DNA of 53,458 nucleotides from Bacteroidota bacterium (lineage in GTDB: Bacteria; Bacteroidota; JABWAT01): positions 99,081 to 152,538 of the forward strand of contig JAIUNL010000012.1 in the NCBI GenBank assembly GCA_020161835.1, read 5' to 3'. The position numbers and the translations under genes were made by a program. The notes below the pieces were generated by a model, which was not told the DNA's origin, made no database searches, and saw only the letters and a program-made list of their open reading frames with translations. Shown one piece after another: positions 8,753 to 17,415 of the stretch. Numbering within the stretch: the first letter of the stretch is position 1; the number at the start of each line of letters is the position of its first letter.

Positions 8753-11584
8753 TTATTTCACGACCGTCATTTTCTTTGTTGAGGAAAATGAACCTGATTT
8801 TAAGGTGTAATAATAAATTCCGCTTGGCAGATTCCTTCCGTTTACATCAATTCTATAATTGCCTGCAGGTTGAAATTCATTGACTTCTGTTTGAATCAAC
8901 CGGCCAAGAATATCAAAAACCTGAAGTGAAACCAATCCTGAATTGGAAAGGGAATACCTGATTACCGTTGTCGGATTGAACGGATTCGGATAATTCTGTT
9001 CAAGCACAAATCCGACCGGATTATTCTTTCCATCAACAGAAACGACATTTGGTTTGGTGTCGTACCAGACAGAATTGTAATACCAGCCTTCTTTATCCCG
9101 TGTCAAATCTGCAGTTTGTGGCTGTCCGCCATTGTTGAAAATGAGGTTGGCTGACTTCGTCCCGTTCAAGGTGTATGTGTACCAGCCATTTCCTTCGTTT
9201 GTCATTAGAACCCCAGGCCAGGACGTTGCGGGTGCATTTCCGGCATTCCACCAGTAAATATGCGGATTGGTATAATTGGCAGGTTTATAAAAGTGAACCG
9301 TCAGGGAATCGCCGGTTGGCGTCACTGAGGTGTCATTGCCCGAAACGTTGAATCCGTAATTTTTCCCACCATTGTTATCCCAGGAATTGTCATTGTAATT
9401 GATTACAAATGCCACCTTGGTCACTTTTTGCGCCGGTTTGTTAAACGGACCAATTTTAATCGTGAGCCAGCTTGAATCATTGGGCCCTGCAAAAGGCGTC
9501 TGAACGGCCGGACCTGATCCGAATAAAACAGAACCAGCCGGCTGATAAACGGCATTTGGTGTTTGCCAGGTTCCACCCACATTATTTACACCCCAGTGGA
9601 GTTTTCCGCCCTGAGTTGCCCCTTTTACTGTGACCGTAACCGTGTCATCAATAGTTGGTTCAAGCGGGGAAATAACCACAGATTCATCGCCACCACCACC
9701 GCCTCCGCCCGAATTATTTCCGACCCAAACATGAAGAATAACCGATTTTTCCGTATTGCCAAGACTGTCAATTGCTTCTACATAATAGTCGAGCAGTTTT
9801 TCAGAATAACCGGTCACCTTTGCCGAATATTCCTTTGCAATTTTAACCGGCATGGGGTTCGTTTTTGGTGTCCAGGTGGTTGAAGTCATCGGAAGTGAAA
9901 TCCACTCAGAAACGTCTGAACCACCCGAGTAAGTTTCATTATCAGTTGAAGAGGGTGAATTCATTCCGTCATTATCTGTCCGGATTTTCAGGATGACAGA
10001 TGATAATCCATTGAAATCAAAAGCATAGGTCCAGACAGTGAAATCTTTGGGTTGGGTAATTTCCCACTCAGTTCCGCCCGGATTGTACGGCTCCCGCTGA
10101 GGGACGAAAATGGTTGGGGCTGTCTGATCAGTTGCTTTATTGATAACCGGCAGCACACTTTGAACCGCAAGATTTGAACCCCGGGTCGGATGTGAATCCC
10201 ACATTTCAGTGCCATCCCAGTACCAATAATCAGAAGCCTGTGCATTCATCAAATACTTCCAGCCTGCTTCGGTTTCTGAACTTGCCGGATTTTGCTGCTG
10301 TGCCATCGAAACCAGATTCTGTGCTGCAGTTACCGCTGCCCAACTGTTTCTGTCTGGACTGTATCCATCTGTACCCGGATCACCCAGCCATTTCTTAAAT
10401 TCCGGATCGCCTGCATCGGCGCCGGCCCAACTGCCAGATTCAACGTGAATGACGTCATTCGGATCTGGCGGATATGTATCCAGATAATCCTGAACGGTTG
10501 TGCAATTAAACCGGGTCGGATTTGCCTTCACCCAGTCAACAAATGCCTGAAAATTACTTTGATAATAATAATCAGCGCCACCGCCGAAATTATCTCCGTC
10601 ATGATGAAGCACGATCAGGATCGGATGTGCAGGATCGGTATTGTAACTCTCAAGCTGACTCATCACCGTTTCATAATTCAGTGCACCAAATCCGCCACGG
10701 CCATCTTCATTTCCCAGATACCGGTCGGTTGGAACGGCAATAATCTTTTTGGTTTCACCGGTTTCAGGATTGGTGTAGGCAACAAAGTGTGGCTGCCGTC
10801 CCCATTTTGCAGAGTTTTTGGTCGGTGCCCAGAGTCCGTTTAACTGAACCCAATCGTTCGGATTTGAATTGATTTGGTCAGCTTTATTCGGTTCGACGAC
10901 ACTTCCGCCTTTATTCCAGGGATAACCACCGGCTGCCCGGTCGAAGTGAATGTTGTCAACCAAAGCCCATTCGATATTTTCGTCAGCAAGTGCCGGAACT
11001 ATCCGGTCAGCAAAAGCATTTTCCGGCGGAAAAATCCCTTTTGAATAGGCACCACCAAAATTGGTTGAAATCACATCTTTATGAAGTTTGATCTGTTTTC
11101 TGATGTCCTCGTACCGGATGAGTCCCATCAGCGGGTGATGGTAGCCAAATCCGATCAGATCAGTTCTTGGGTTTCCCTTTGTTGTCAGACTTTTTTTCGC
11201 ATCGATCCAGTTTTGTTTCCAGTTTTGGAAACCTTTTCCTGCAGTTTCAAGAGTGTTCAGGTTTTCGATGAGAGATCCGGTCAGACTAACCTGTGCACCG
11301 AAATTGGGAAGGGAAGCCCCTTTAGCCACAGCATCCTTTGGCCAGCTTGTGTACGGACCTGTCCGGCTGGTGTGAATGTTGACAACGGAATAGGAATAGG
11401 CTGCACGATTTTCAGTTTGGATGATGGATTCGTACGGCCAGTAAATGGGTTGGTGCATGTGCCAGAGAAAAGCAATCTGGATGGGTGGATTGGCAGTTTC
11501 TTTTTTCTGGGCGGAAAGTTGGGCAGTAAATGCGAGCAGACTGACAGCCAGAAAAAGGATTCTGGCGGATACCGGGTTTTGCAT
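8753..11584 (-). CDS. Exported GH57-type alpha-glucanase with starch-binding-like modules and T9SS sorting domain
   Basis: A 943-residue secreted glycoside hydrolase, probably acting on starch or glycogen-like alpha-glucans outside the cell. The signal peptide spans about residues 1-26 (ends AQLSAQ). The catalytic GH57 domain follows, with HMHQP at 42-46, a PPEN motif with the probable nucleophile E188, and HHDGDNFGGG near residue 328. An Ig-like domain (about 500-625), a Gly-rich linker, a CBM25-like beta-sandwich (about 640-750) and a module resembling starch-binding module 26 (about 765-850, with IYWWNAG and SWPGVLM) come next. The final 80 residues are a T9SS C-terminal domain (NYPNPFNPTT to KKMTVVK). 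TACCTTTG at 11630-11637 could be its -10 element. Substrate specificity cannot be read from the sequence. Confidence 0.88.
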   Translation of the reverse strand: MQNPVSARILFLAVSLLAFTAQLSAQKKETANPPIQIAFLWHMHQPIYWPYESIIQTENRAAYSYSVVNIHTSRTGPYTSWPKDAVAKGASLPNFGAQVSLTGSLIENLNTLETAGKGFQNWKQNWIDAKKSLTTKGNPRTDLIGFGYHHPLMGLIRYEDIRKQIKLHKDVISTNFGGAYSKGIFPPENAFADRIVPALADENIEWALVDNIHFDRAAGGYPWNKGGSVVEPNKADQINSNPNDWVQLNGLWAPTKNSAKWGRQPHFVAYTNPETGETKKIIAVPTDRYLGNEDGRGGFGALNYETVMSQLESYNTDPAHPILIVLHHDGDNFGGGADYYYQSNFQAFVDWVKANPTRFNCTTVQDYLDTYPPDPNDVIHVESGSWAGADAGDPEFKKWLGDPGTDGYSPDRNSWAAVTAAQNLVSMAQQQNPASSETEAGWKYLMNAQASDYWYWDGTEMWDSHPTRGSNLAVQSVLPVINKATDQTAPTIFVPQREPYNPGGTEWEITQPKDFTVWTYAFDFNGLSSVILKIRTDNDGMNSPSSTDNETYSGGSDVSEWISLPMTSTTWTPKTNPMPVKIAKEYSAKVTGYSEKLLDYYVEAIDSLGNTEKSVILHVWVGNNSGGGGGGGDESVVISPLEPTIDDTVTVTVKGATQGGKLHWGVNNVGGTWQTPNAVYQPAGSVLFGSGPAVQTPFAGPNDSSWLTIKIGPFNKPAQKVTKVAFVINYNDNSWDNNGGKNYGFNVSGNDTSVTPTGDSLTVHFYKPANYTNPHIYWWNAGNAPATSWPGVLMTNEGNGWYTYTLNGTKSANLIFNNGGQPQTADLTRDKEGWYYNSVWYDTKPNVVSVDGKNNPVGFVLEQNYPNPFNPTTVIRYSLSNSGLVSLQVFDILGRLIQTEVNEFQPAGNYRIDVNGRNLPSGIYYYTLKSGSFSSTKKMTVVK

Positions 11585-11715
11585 AATTCCTTACCTGTGG
11601 CGATTTAATGAAAGGGCTTCCATTTAAATCAAAGGTAATGAAAAATTTTCAAAAGTCACAGGATGTAAATCACGTTAGGAAAGGTTGAATTGTGCAATTA
11701 AATTTTCTTTTTTCT

Positions 11716-11723
11716 TATATTTG
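11716..11723 (+). promoter_or_regulatory. Bacteroidota-type -10 element upstream of the PIN toxin
   Basis: TATATTTG matches the Bacteroidota sigma-A -10 consensus TAnnTTTG exactly, 15 bp before the toxin ATG; a TTG about 23 bp further upstream could act as the -33 element. A weak ribosome site CAGGAAA sits between it and the start. Confidence 0.55.
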
Positions 11724-11737
11724 TTTCAGGAAATAAT

Positions 11738-12199
11738 ATGAAACAACGCATTTATATTGATACATCAATTGTTGGGGGTTTCTTTGACTCGGAATTTAAG
11801 GAAACCACAACTTTGCTTTTTAAAAAACTTGAAAGCAACGAAATTCTGTTTGTTGTTTCCGATTTACTTGATCTTGAATTATTAAATGCCCCAATAAAAG
11901 TAAGGGAACTTCTTCAGAATTATTCTCCTGAAAAATTTCAGCGTGTTGAACTGACAGAAGAAGCAATTCAACTTGCCGACCAATATATTGTTGAAAAAGT
12001 TGTTGGAAAAACAAGTCTGGAAGATTGCAGGCACATCGCTCTTGCTACAATTAACAAAGTTGATGTTCTTGCTAGCTGGAATTTTAAACATATTGTAAAT
12101 TTAAACAGAATTAAGGGTTATAATTCTGTAAACCTAAAATTAGGTTATTCCATAATAGAAATCAGAAGCCCAAAAGAATTGGTGGATTATAATGGCTGA
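11738..12199 (+). CDS. PIN-domain protein, probable toxin of a type II toxin-antitoxin pair
   Basis: A 153-residue PIN-fold protein, likely a Mg-dependent ribonuclease. The N-terminal YIDTSIVGG supplies the first acidic residue (D8); further acidic positions are E47 (LDLELLNAP) and D96 (SLEDCRHIALATI). The segment ASWNFKHIVN near residue 112 is characteristic of a PIN subfamily common in cyanobacteria and Bacteroidota. The small downstream gene overlaps it by 8 bp and resembles the partner usually found with this subfamily. The gene order is toxin first, unlike most vapBC loci. RNA cleavage is inferred from the fold, not shown. Confidence 0.85.
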   Translation: MKQRIYIDTSIVGGFFDSEFKETTTLLFKKLESNEILFVVSDLLDLELLNAPIKVRELLQNYSPEKFQRVELTEEAIQLADQYIVEKVVGKTSLEDCRHIALATINKVDVLASWNFKHIVNLNRIKGYNSVNLKLGYSIIEIRSPKELVDYNG

Positions 12200-12353
12200 A
12201 AAAAAGAAAAAAGATTTTGATGCAGTAAAGATGATGCGGGAAAGCCGGGATAAAATCAGCAACGAAACCCAGAATATGTCATTTGAAGAATTAAAAGCCT
12301 ACATCAAACTTAAACTTAACAATAATAAGAACATATTGATTGGACAAAAGTAA
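12192..12353 (+). CDS. Small antitoxin partner of the PIN protein
   Basis: A 53-codon gene whose ATG lies inside the last codons of the PIN gene (8-bp overlap), so the two are translationally coupled. The product has a lysine-rich start (MAEKKKKDFDAVKMMR), then an ESRDKISNETQNMSFEELKA stretch likely forming the toxin-binding helix, and a basic tail. Small proteins with the pattern DAVKMMRExRDKIS...MSFEELKxY are recurrent neighbours of this PIN subfamily. It is short enough to be missed by length-filtered gene callers. No classical DNA-binding domain is visible, so how the locus is autoregulated is unclear. Confidence 0.8.
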   Translation: MAEKKKKDFDAVKMMRESRDKISNETQNMSFEELKAYIKLKLNNNKNILIGQK

Positions 12354-12376
12354 TTAACCTGAACGGGTTGTCTAAA

Positions 12377-12652
12377 TCACTCTTCTTTTATATCCATCCC
12401 GTCAACAACACCCATGATGATGGCGTTGGCGGGCATTTTGTCTGAACCGGTCATTTGCTTCACCACGTCACCTTCCTGAGCAACCAAAACTGTATCACCG
12501 ACGCCTGCAGACGAAAAATCAATGGCGAGAAGATCTGATCCATCCGGTTTGCCGTCAAGTCCGATAGGTTGAACGATAAGCAATTTGCTGGAATCAAGAT
12601 TGTTGTTCTTAACCGGGGCTACAACCGTTCCGGTTACTTTGGCTAAAATCAT
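12377..12652 (-). CDS. EutN/CcmL-type bacterial microcompartment vertex protein
   Basis: The 91-residue product has the EutN/CcmL pattern: N-terminal MILAKVTGTVVAPVKN, SSKLLIVQPIG in the middle and the GVGDTVLVAQEGDV strand pair, ending AIIMGVVDGMDI. Family members form pentamers that cap the vertices of protein-shelled organelles. No hexameric BMC shell gene or encapsulated enzyme is present within 50 kb, so this is an orphan copy. It is translationally coupled to the upstream phosphohexomutase (4-bp overlap), which suggests a shared role or at least shared expression. A role unrelated to organelles cannot be excluded. Confidence 0.88.
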   Translation of the reverse strand: MILAKVTGTVVAPVKNNNLDSSKLLIVQPIGLDGKPDGSDLLAIDFSSAGVGDTVLVAQEGDVVKQMTGSDKMPANAIIMGVVDGMDIKEE

Positions 12653-14016
12653 GGTGTCATCATCGCACGGATTTTCGCCACGTACGTTTCCCCGAGGGTA
12701 TCGGCCTCAGATTGGGTGGGTGCTTCTGTGTAAATACGGATGATCGGTTCTGTGTTCGATTTTCTCAGGTGAACCCAACGGTCCGGCAAACTGATTTTCA
12801 ATCCGTCACGAAGATCAATCTTTCCTTCTTTTTCTGAAGCAGACAGTTTGGCAATGATGTCATCCGGATTGTTTTTCCCGAGATCGACTTTCTTTTTTCC
12901 CATTTCAAAATTGGGAAGTGCGGCACGAAGAACGGAAATGGGTTTATTTCCTTCAACAAACCAGGCCACAATCAGCAACGCGGCAACCAGGGAATCCCGG
13001 CCATAATGAGATGCCGGAAGAATCACACCGCCGGAGCCTTCACCGCCGATGACGGCCCCTTTTTCCTGCATCATTTTCACCACATTGATTTCACCGACTT
13101 TTGACCGGTGACAGGTCACACCATACCGTTTGGCAACTTCTTCAACTGCCTGTGTGGTCGAAAGATTGACAACAACGTCACCCGTTTTCCGTTTAAGGAT
13201 GTAATCAACGGCTGCCGTAATCGTGTATTCTTCGCCCATGGGCTCGCCATTTTCGAGTATCACCGCCAGACGGTCAGCATCCGGGTCAACGGCAAGTCCG
13301 AGATCCGCTTTTTCGAGTTTCACCCGGGCCATTAAATCGGTCAGGTTGTGCGGAAGCGGTTCAGGAACGTGTGGGAAAAGTCCGTTCGCACCACAGTTCA
13401 TCCTGATAACTTCACAACCCAGTTTTTCAAGCAATTCAGGAAGGGCAACTGAACCGGCGCCTTCAACTGCATCTAGAACCACTTTGGGTTTTCTTTTTTG
13501 GATGGATGTATAATCGATAAAATCAAATTCCATCATCATGCTGATGTGGGTTTTGTGGTAGTCTCTGATCTTTTTGAAAGAACCGGTTTTATTATAGCTG
13601 ACGGAAATGAATTTGCCCGATTCTTTGATTTTCAGGAGGGCTTCACCTTCTTCGGGCGACATAAATTCGCCGGTATGATTCAGGAGTTTCAGGGCATTCC
13701 ATTCTGCCGGATTGTGGGAAGCTGAGACAATAATGCCACCTTGTGCGCCAAATTGTTCAACACCAATCTGAACGGTCGGAGTTGGCACCACGCCAAGATC
13801 GATAACATCGCATCCGCACCAGTTTAGAGTTGAGCTTACCAGTTCGGAAACCATTTTTCCGGTGATGCGGGAATCCCGGCCGAGAACGATAGTTGCTTTT
13901 GGAAAAGATTGCCTGACCCAGGTGGCGTAAGCAGAAGAAAAATCGACGATAACCTGCGGAGTGAGTCCGTCACCCACAATTCCCCGGATTCCGGAGACGC
14001 TGACCATTAAAGGCAT
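12649..14016 (-). CDS. glmM: Phosphoglucosamine mutase-like phosphohexomutase
   Basis: A 455-residue alpha-D-phosphohexomutase. The opening MVSVSGIRGIVGDG, the phosphoserine loop IIVSASHNPAEWNALKLL (about residues 95-112), the metal loop VDPDADRLAV (about 241-250), the sugar-binding GGEGSGGVILP and the C-terminal RKSNTEPIIRIYTEA phosphate-binding loop are all present. The sequence type fits the glmM-like enzymes of Bacteroidota, which would make glucosamine-1-phosphate for cell-wall UDP-GlcNAc; phosphoglucomutase activity is the alternative. The start may be ATG at 14016 or, three codons in, ATG at 14007. A second, distinct family member lies at 42300-43673. Confidence 0.85.
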   Translation of the reverse strand: MPLMVSVSGIRGIVGDGLTPQVIVDFSSAYATWVRQSFPKATIVLGRDSRITGKMVSELVSSTLNWCGCDVIDLGVVPTPTVQIGVEQFGAQGGIIVSASHNPAEWNALKLLNHTGEFMSPEEGEALLKIKESGKFISVSYNKTGSFKKIRDYHKTHISMMMEFDFIDYTSIQKRKPKVVLDAVEGAGSVALPELLEKLGCEVIRMNCGANGLFPHVPEPLPHNLTDLMARVKLEKADLGLAVDPDADRLAVILENGEPMGEEYTITAAVDYILKRKTGDVVVNLSTTQAVEEVAKRYGVTCHRSKVGEINVVKMMQEKGAVIGGEGSGGVILPASHYGRDSLVAALLIVAWFVEGNKPISVLRAALPNFEMGKKKVDLGKNNPDDIIAKLSASEKEGKIDLRDGLKISLPDRWVHLRKSNTEPIIRIYTEAPTQSEADTLGETYVAKIRAMMTP

Positions 14017-14180
14017 ATTGAAGTCCTGAATTTAAAAGTGTAAAAATACGAAAAAAGCACGGGAAATGGAGAATTGGATTTTGGGCTCGCTTTTACTGGA
14101 GAAGGCGGGACATAGTGAAGCAGAAGTCGGGTTCGGTTTTTGGGGAAAAGGTAAGTAAATTGAAGGATTGGAGGGAATGA

Positions 14181-14531
14181 ATGTCGACTATTGTTGAATT
14201 AAAAACGAAAGACTTTTTTATTCATTTTTCTCTTATTAAAGATGAAGAGGATGGTGAATGGAAAGCATCTGCATCTTGTGTAAAACTTCAGGAAGGACTG
14301 TTGATGCTTTGTTTTTTGGATTCCAATTTAGCCGATTTCTTTATCCAAAAATTTCAGTGGCAACAATATAATTTAGAATTGCGAAAATTCAGTGAGGTTG
14401 AAAGTGACTTGAAGCATCCTGAATTTAACTATACCGGTTTTTTATTATTTCAGGTTGAACGACAAATTGAAGAGTTTTTCGAGAAAAGGCATAAAATGGA
14501 TTACTCAAAAATGCTTTTTATAAAAGAATAA
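14181..14531 (+). CDS. Hypothetical acidic protein
   Basis: A 116-residue protein I do not recognise. It has no signal peptide or membrane segment and is acidic overall, rich in Phe and Glu, with a predicted beta-rich first half (ELKTKDFFIHFSLI) and a helical C-terminal part (QVERQIEEFFEKRHK). It is the first gene of the AT-rich accessory patch (about 14.0-17.7 kb). Small acidic cytosolic proteins in such patches are sometimes immunity proteins of polymorphic toxins, but nothing here proves it. A spaced purine-rich site (GGAGGGAATGA) precedes the ATG. Confidence 0.6.
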   Translation: MSTIVELKTKDFFIHFSLIKDEEDGEWKASASCVKLQEGLLMLCFLDSNLADFFIQKFQWQQYNLELRKFSEVESDLKHPEFNYTGFLLFQVERQIEEFFEKRHKMDYSKMLFIKE

Positions 14532-14696
14532 CTGATGGTTCCAGACTGATTAAAGAGTTTTCTGGAAATAATGACTTTGATTTCACTCTTTTTTCACTCG
14601 ATTTAAACTGAAGTCAATATTATAAAGCAGGATGAAAAAATGAAATTATTTAAAATATTTCTTTTAATTACAGATGTTTGATGTGAATGGATTATT

Positions 14697-15230
14697 ATGA
14701 TAATGAATAAAAAAGTGGCAAAAGGTGTTAAATATCTTGCAATTGTTTTTACTTCAATCGTGTTGTTGAACATAACAATTATTTTGATCGTACCAAGAAT
14801 TGAATTTTCTAGTATTGATTTTAACCAGTTTTGGAGAATATTTATTTGGGGAATTTGGATAATTGGAATTATTCTATTTGGTTTGTTATTTACCAGTTAC
14901 TCTAAAATTGGAAAGGTCATTTTTGTCGCTGCTGGAATTCCAACTGGTATTCTTGCTCTTTTTTTTATGAAGTATACTATTGAAAAAATTGATTATGAGC
15001 CAAAATATGACAGATACATTGTCTTTAAAAATGTTTTTAAACCTAATCAGTATGTTGTTGTTCAAGATTACATTAACTGGAAACACAACCGACCTGCCAT
15101 TGATACAACTTTAATTGACGATTACTATGTCATGAGAATGACCACCATACTTGATTCAATGAATGTAAAGGGGACTTGGCTAAAATTAGATGAAAAAGGA
15201 AATGTTCTCGATACAATTAAAATAAAATAA
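14697..15230 (+). CDS. Hypothetical membrane protein with three transmembrane segments
   Basis: A 177-residue protein with three hydrophobic segments at about residues 12-33, 46-66 and 75-92, followed by a soluble C-terminal domain of roughly 85 residues (KYTIEKIDYEPKYDRYIVFK onward) that likely faces one side of the membrane. I do not recognise the family. Either ATG at 14697 or the one at 14703 could start it. Very AT-rich codon use sets it apart from the housekeeping genes on both sides. Just upstream, at 14640, a 13-codon ORF (MKLFKIFLLITDV) looks like the severed signal-peptide start of a lost gene. Confidence 0.55.
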   Translation: MIMNKKVAKGVKYLAIVFTSIVLLNITIILIVPRIEFSSIDFNQFWRIFIWGIWIIGIILFGLLFTSYSKIGKVIFVAAGIPTGILALFFMKYTIEKIDYEPKYDRYIVFKNVFKPNQYVVVQDYINWKHNRPAIDTTLIDDYYVMRMTTILDSMNVKGTWLKLDEKGNVLDTIKIK

Positions 15231-15392
15231 AACGAATATGTATTATTTTCATTCTTGAACTTAAATAGTAAAATAGATAAAACGAAAATTTTCAGAATCT
15301 ACTTTTTTGGCTTAATAAATTACAAATATTTTCTTTGATTGGATTAGTTCTTTATTACATATCCTCCGTTTTACGACCTGCAATAGTTTCCG

Positions 15393-15763
15393 ATGCTCAA
15401 AATGAAATCATTAACTCTGACGACCATTGCCAATAACTACCCGTATGAGTATGTTCAGATTTCTTCGGTAACAAAAGGGGTTACTGCCGGAACTTCCTAT
15501 TTCCTGAAAGCCTGGGCAAAGCTGGTTCTGCAAGTGGTGGGTTAACTTTCTATTCTGCGAGTCAACTCCAAAACCCGGGCAAGGATGTTAACCAAAAAAT
15601 TGATAACGAATTGGATACTTATAATATTTCTTATTCTTATTCTCCCAACGGAATGAATATGAAAAGAAGTGAAATAAACGCCAAGTGGTTATCCAAACTT
15701 ACCGATGAAGATGATAAAAAGATTTACGAGAAATTATTTTCAGGGAATGGGAAGAAAAAATGA
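15393..15763 (+). pseudogene. Frameshifted secreted-domain fragment fused to a divergent C-terminal tip (copy 1)
   Basis: From ATG 15393 the frame reads MLKMKSLTLTTIANNYPYEY and VTKGVTAGTSYFLKAW, then breaks at a G run (15513-15516), where copy 2 (17416-17670) has one more G. After restoring the frame the text continues KAGSASGGLTFYSASQLQNP and on to a C-terminal tip ending WLSKLTDEDDKKIYEKLF, with its stop overlapping the next ATG by 4 bp. The first part resembles the jelly-roll carbohydrate-binding-like domain found in Rhs-type and adhesin proteins. About 136 bp (15405-15540) is nearly identical to copy 2 and homology stops sharply on both sides. The remainder of the spacer 15231-15392 holds nothing I can support. 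Confidence 0.6.
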
Positions 15764-16473
15764 AATACATTCAAATTATATTACCTCTTTTACTAATCTC
15801 CTGTCAAAGTTCAAGTGAAATTGAAAGACTTGGAAGTAAGGCGGGAGTTTATGAAACAAACGAAACTACTAAAACAATTGAACTTTTGGCAGATAGTACA
15901 TATATCATTCATAATTCGGGTTACTTTGGCCACATGCCAGTGGAGGAATGTGCTTATTTATCGAAGGGAAAATGGAAACAGGTAGACAAAAACGTTGCTT
16001 TACTTCTCAGTGAGAATTATTACATGACTGAAGATGGTTATAAATATGAATTGAAAGAGGAGAGGAAATTATCGGATGATAGTGTTTATATTGAAATAAA
16101 ATTTCCGACTGATTTTCATCCGGTGACTCTGTATTTTACATTTGAACCTTACCGAAGCTCTTCAAGAACTTATACAACAAGAGACACTTTTATACGAATA
16201 CCTAAAGTCAAAGAACATTGGGAATACCAATATAGTGGCCCTACAATACAATTTGAAATACGACCAACATTGGATGGAGAGTTTAATTATGTTGCCAGAA
16301 CATATTTCGAAATATTTACATTAGACATAAAATCGAGCAAGACTAATTACATCACAATCAATTTACCTTTTTTCGATAGATGTTTTATTACATTTATGCC
16401 ATTAGAACAATTTATTTATTTTTCGAAACCGAATGAATTTCAGTGGTATGGCGAAACCTGGAAAAAAAAGTAA
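15760..16473 (+). CDS. Hypothetical lipoprotein
   Basis: The 237-residue product starts with a lipoprotein signal (MKYIQIILPLLLISCQSSSE; lipobox LISC, lipidation at C15). The mature part is rich in beta-prone segments and aromatic residues with no recognised domain. Its ATG overlaps the stop of the decayed tip at 15393-15763 (ATGA), a coupling usual for toxin-immunity pairs; some immunity proteins are lipoproteins, so that is one hypothesis. Its AT-rich composition matches the accessory patch. Confidence 0.6.
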   Translation: MKYIQIILPLLLISCQSSSEIERLGSKAGVYETNETTKTIELLADSTYIIHNSGYFGHMPVEECAYLSKGKWKQVDKNVALLLSENYYMTEDGYKYELKEERKLSDDSVYIEIKFPTDFHPVTLYFTFEPYRSSSRTYTTRDTFIRIPKVKEHWEYQYSGPTIQFEIRPTLDGEFNYVARTYFEIFTLDIKSSKTNYITINLPFFDRCFITFMPLEQFIYFSKPNEFQWYGETWKKK

Positions 16474-16571
16474 AAAGATTGTTGATTGGGGTTTGGATGG
16501 GGCATACTGGTAAACAAGATTATTTAGGTACGGATGTTCTTAATGCAAATATATTATAATGGGAAAATATT

Positions 16572-17354
16572 TTGAAAAAAAGTACTTCTTTAACTTACTG
16601 GTTTAGGAACATGGGCTTAATTCTTTGCTTAGCTTTTTCAGGTTGTTCAGAAAAAATGACTATTCCATCAAGTCCAACTAAAGTGTCAATGCCGCTTTTT
16701 ATCGTTTCTGATAATCAAGTAATTTTTGGAACGATTCCAGATTCCTTTAAATCCCGTTCAAAAGAAATTTCTTTTCTTGTTGATTTAATCAATCAACCGG
16801 GTGACAGTATAAACCCCTATCAGAACAGAATCGCCGAAATTAAGTGGGATTCCGTTAAAACAAAATCTTTACATTACAATTCGGCTTTGCTTTATAATTT
16901 AATGTTTTCCTGCCTTAAAGATTATAGGCAATGGAGTTGGCAGAAATATAATACTACCATTTTAAACCTGATTGATATACCAATACCGGATTCAATAAGA
17001 GAAAATCTTACAATTGACCTGATTAAGATTACTGGGGAGGTTCATCTTCATTTTTTCTCTGAAAGTCAGATTTTTAATCCAGGAAAAAATGTTCTGGCTG
17101 AAATTGAAAAACTTACTTTATCCGATACAGAAATGATACAAATTTACAATTTAATTTCTGCAAATTATTTCGGTTCTTATAACTCGGAAGTAAAAAAATA
17201 TTTGGAAAGAAAACATTTATTGAACACAAAAGTTGCCAAATATTTTATGGATGAGGATTCTTACAATAAACGGGATTTTATGACTGAGAAGATATCGAAG
17301 TCGGAATTATACCTTTTATATGGTCTGTTTCCAGAAAGCGATAAAGATATTTAG
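16572..17354 (+). CDS. Hypothetical lipoprotein
   Basis: A 260-residue protein with a lipoprotein signal peptide (lipobox FSGC at about residue 25). The TTG at 16572 is chosen because it gives a basic n-region (MKKSTSLTYWFRN); the ATG at 16611 would leave MGLILCLAFSGC, which lacks a charged start. The mature sequence is mostly helical-looking with no domain that I recognise. It is the last intact gene of the accessory patch. The 98 bp before it contain a short open stretch (GHTGKQDYLGTDVLN) that may be another gene remnant. Confidence 0.55.
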   Translation: MKKSTSLTYWFRNMGLILCLAFSGCSEKMTIPSSPTKVSMPLFIVSDNQVIFGTIPDSFKSRSKEISFLVDLINQPGDSINPYQNRIAEIKWDSVKTKSLHYNSALLYNLMFSCLKDYRQWSWQKYNTTILNLIDIPIPDSIRENLTIDLIKITGEVHLHFFSESQIFNPGKNVLAEIEKLTLSDTEMIQIYNLISANYFGSYNSEVKKYLERKHLLNTKVAKYFMDEDSYNKRDFMTEKISKSELYLLYGLFPESDKDI

Positions 17355-17415
17355 GTGAAAGCAATTGGAAAGGTTTTTTGTCATTTTATTTTTTATTCGG
17401 TGGTTGTTCCATTAG

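Noticed and set aside
10292..10843. 183-codon plus-strand ORF inside the GH57 gene
   Set aside because: It lies fully antisense to a well-supported gene and has no recognisable motif.
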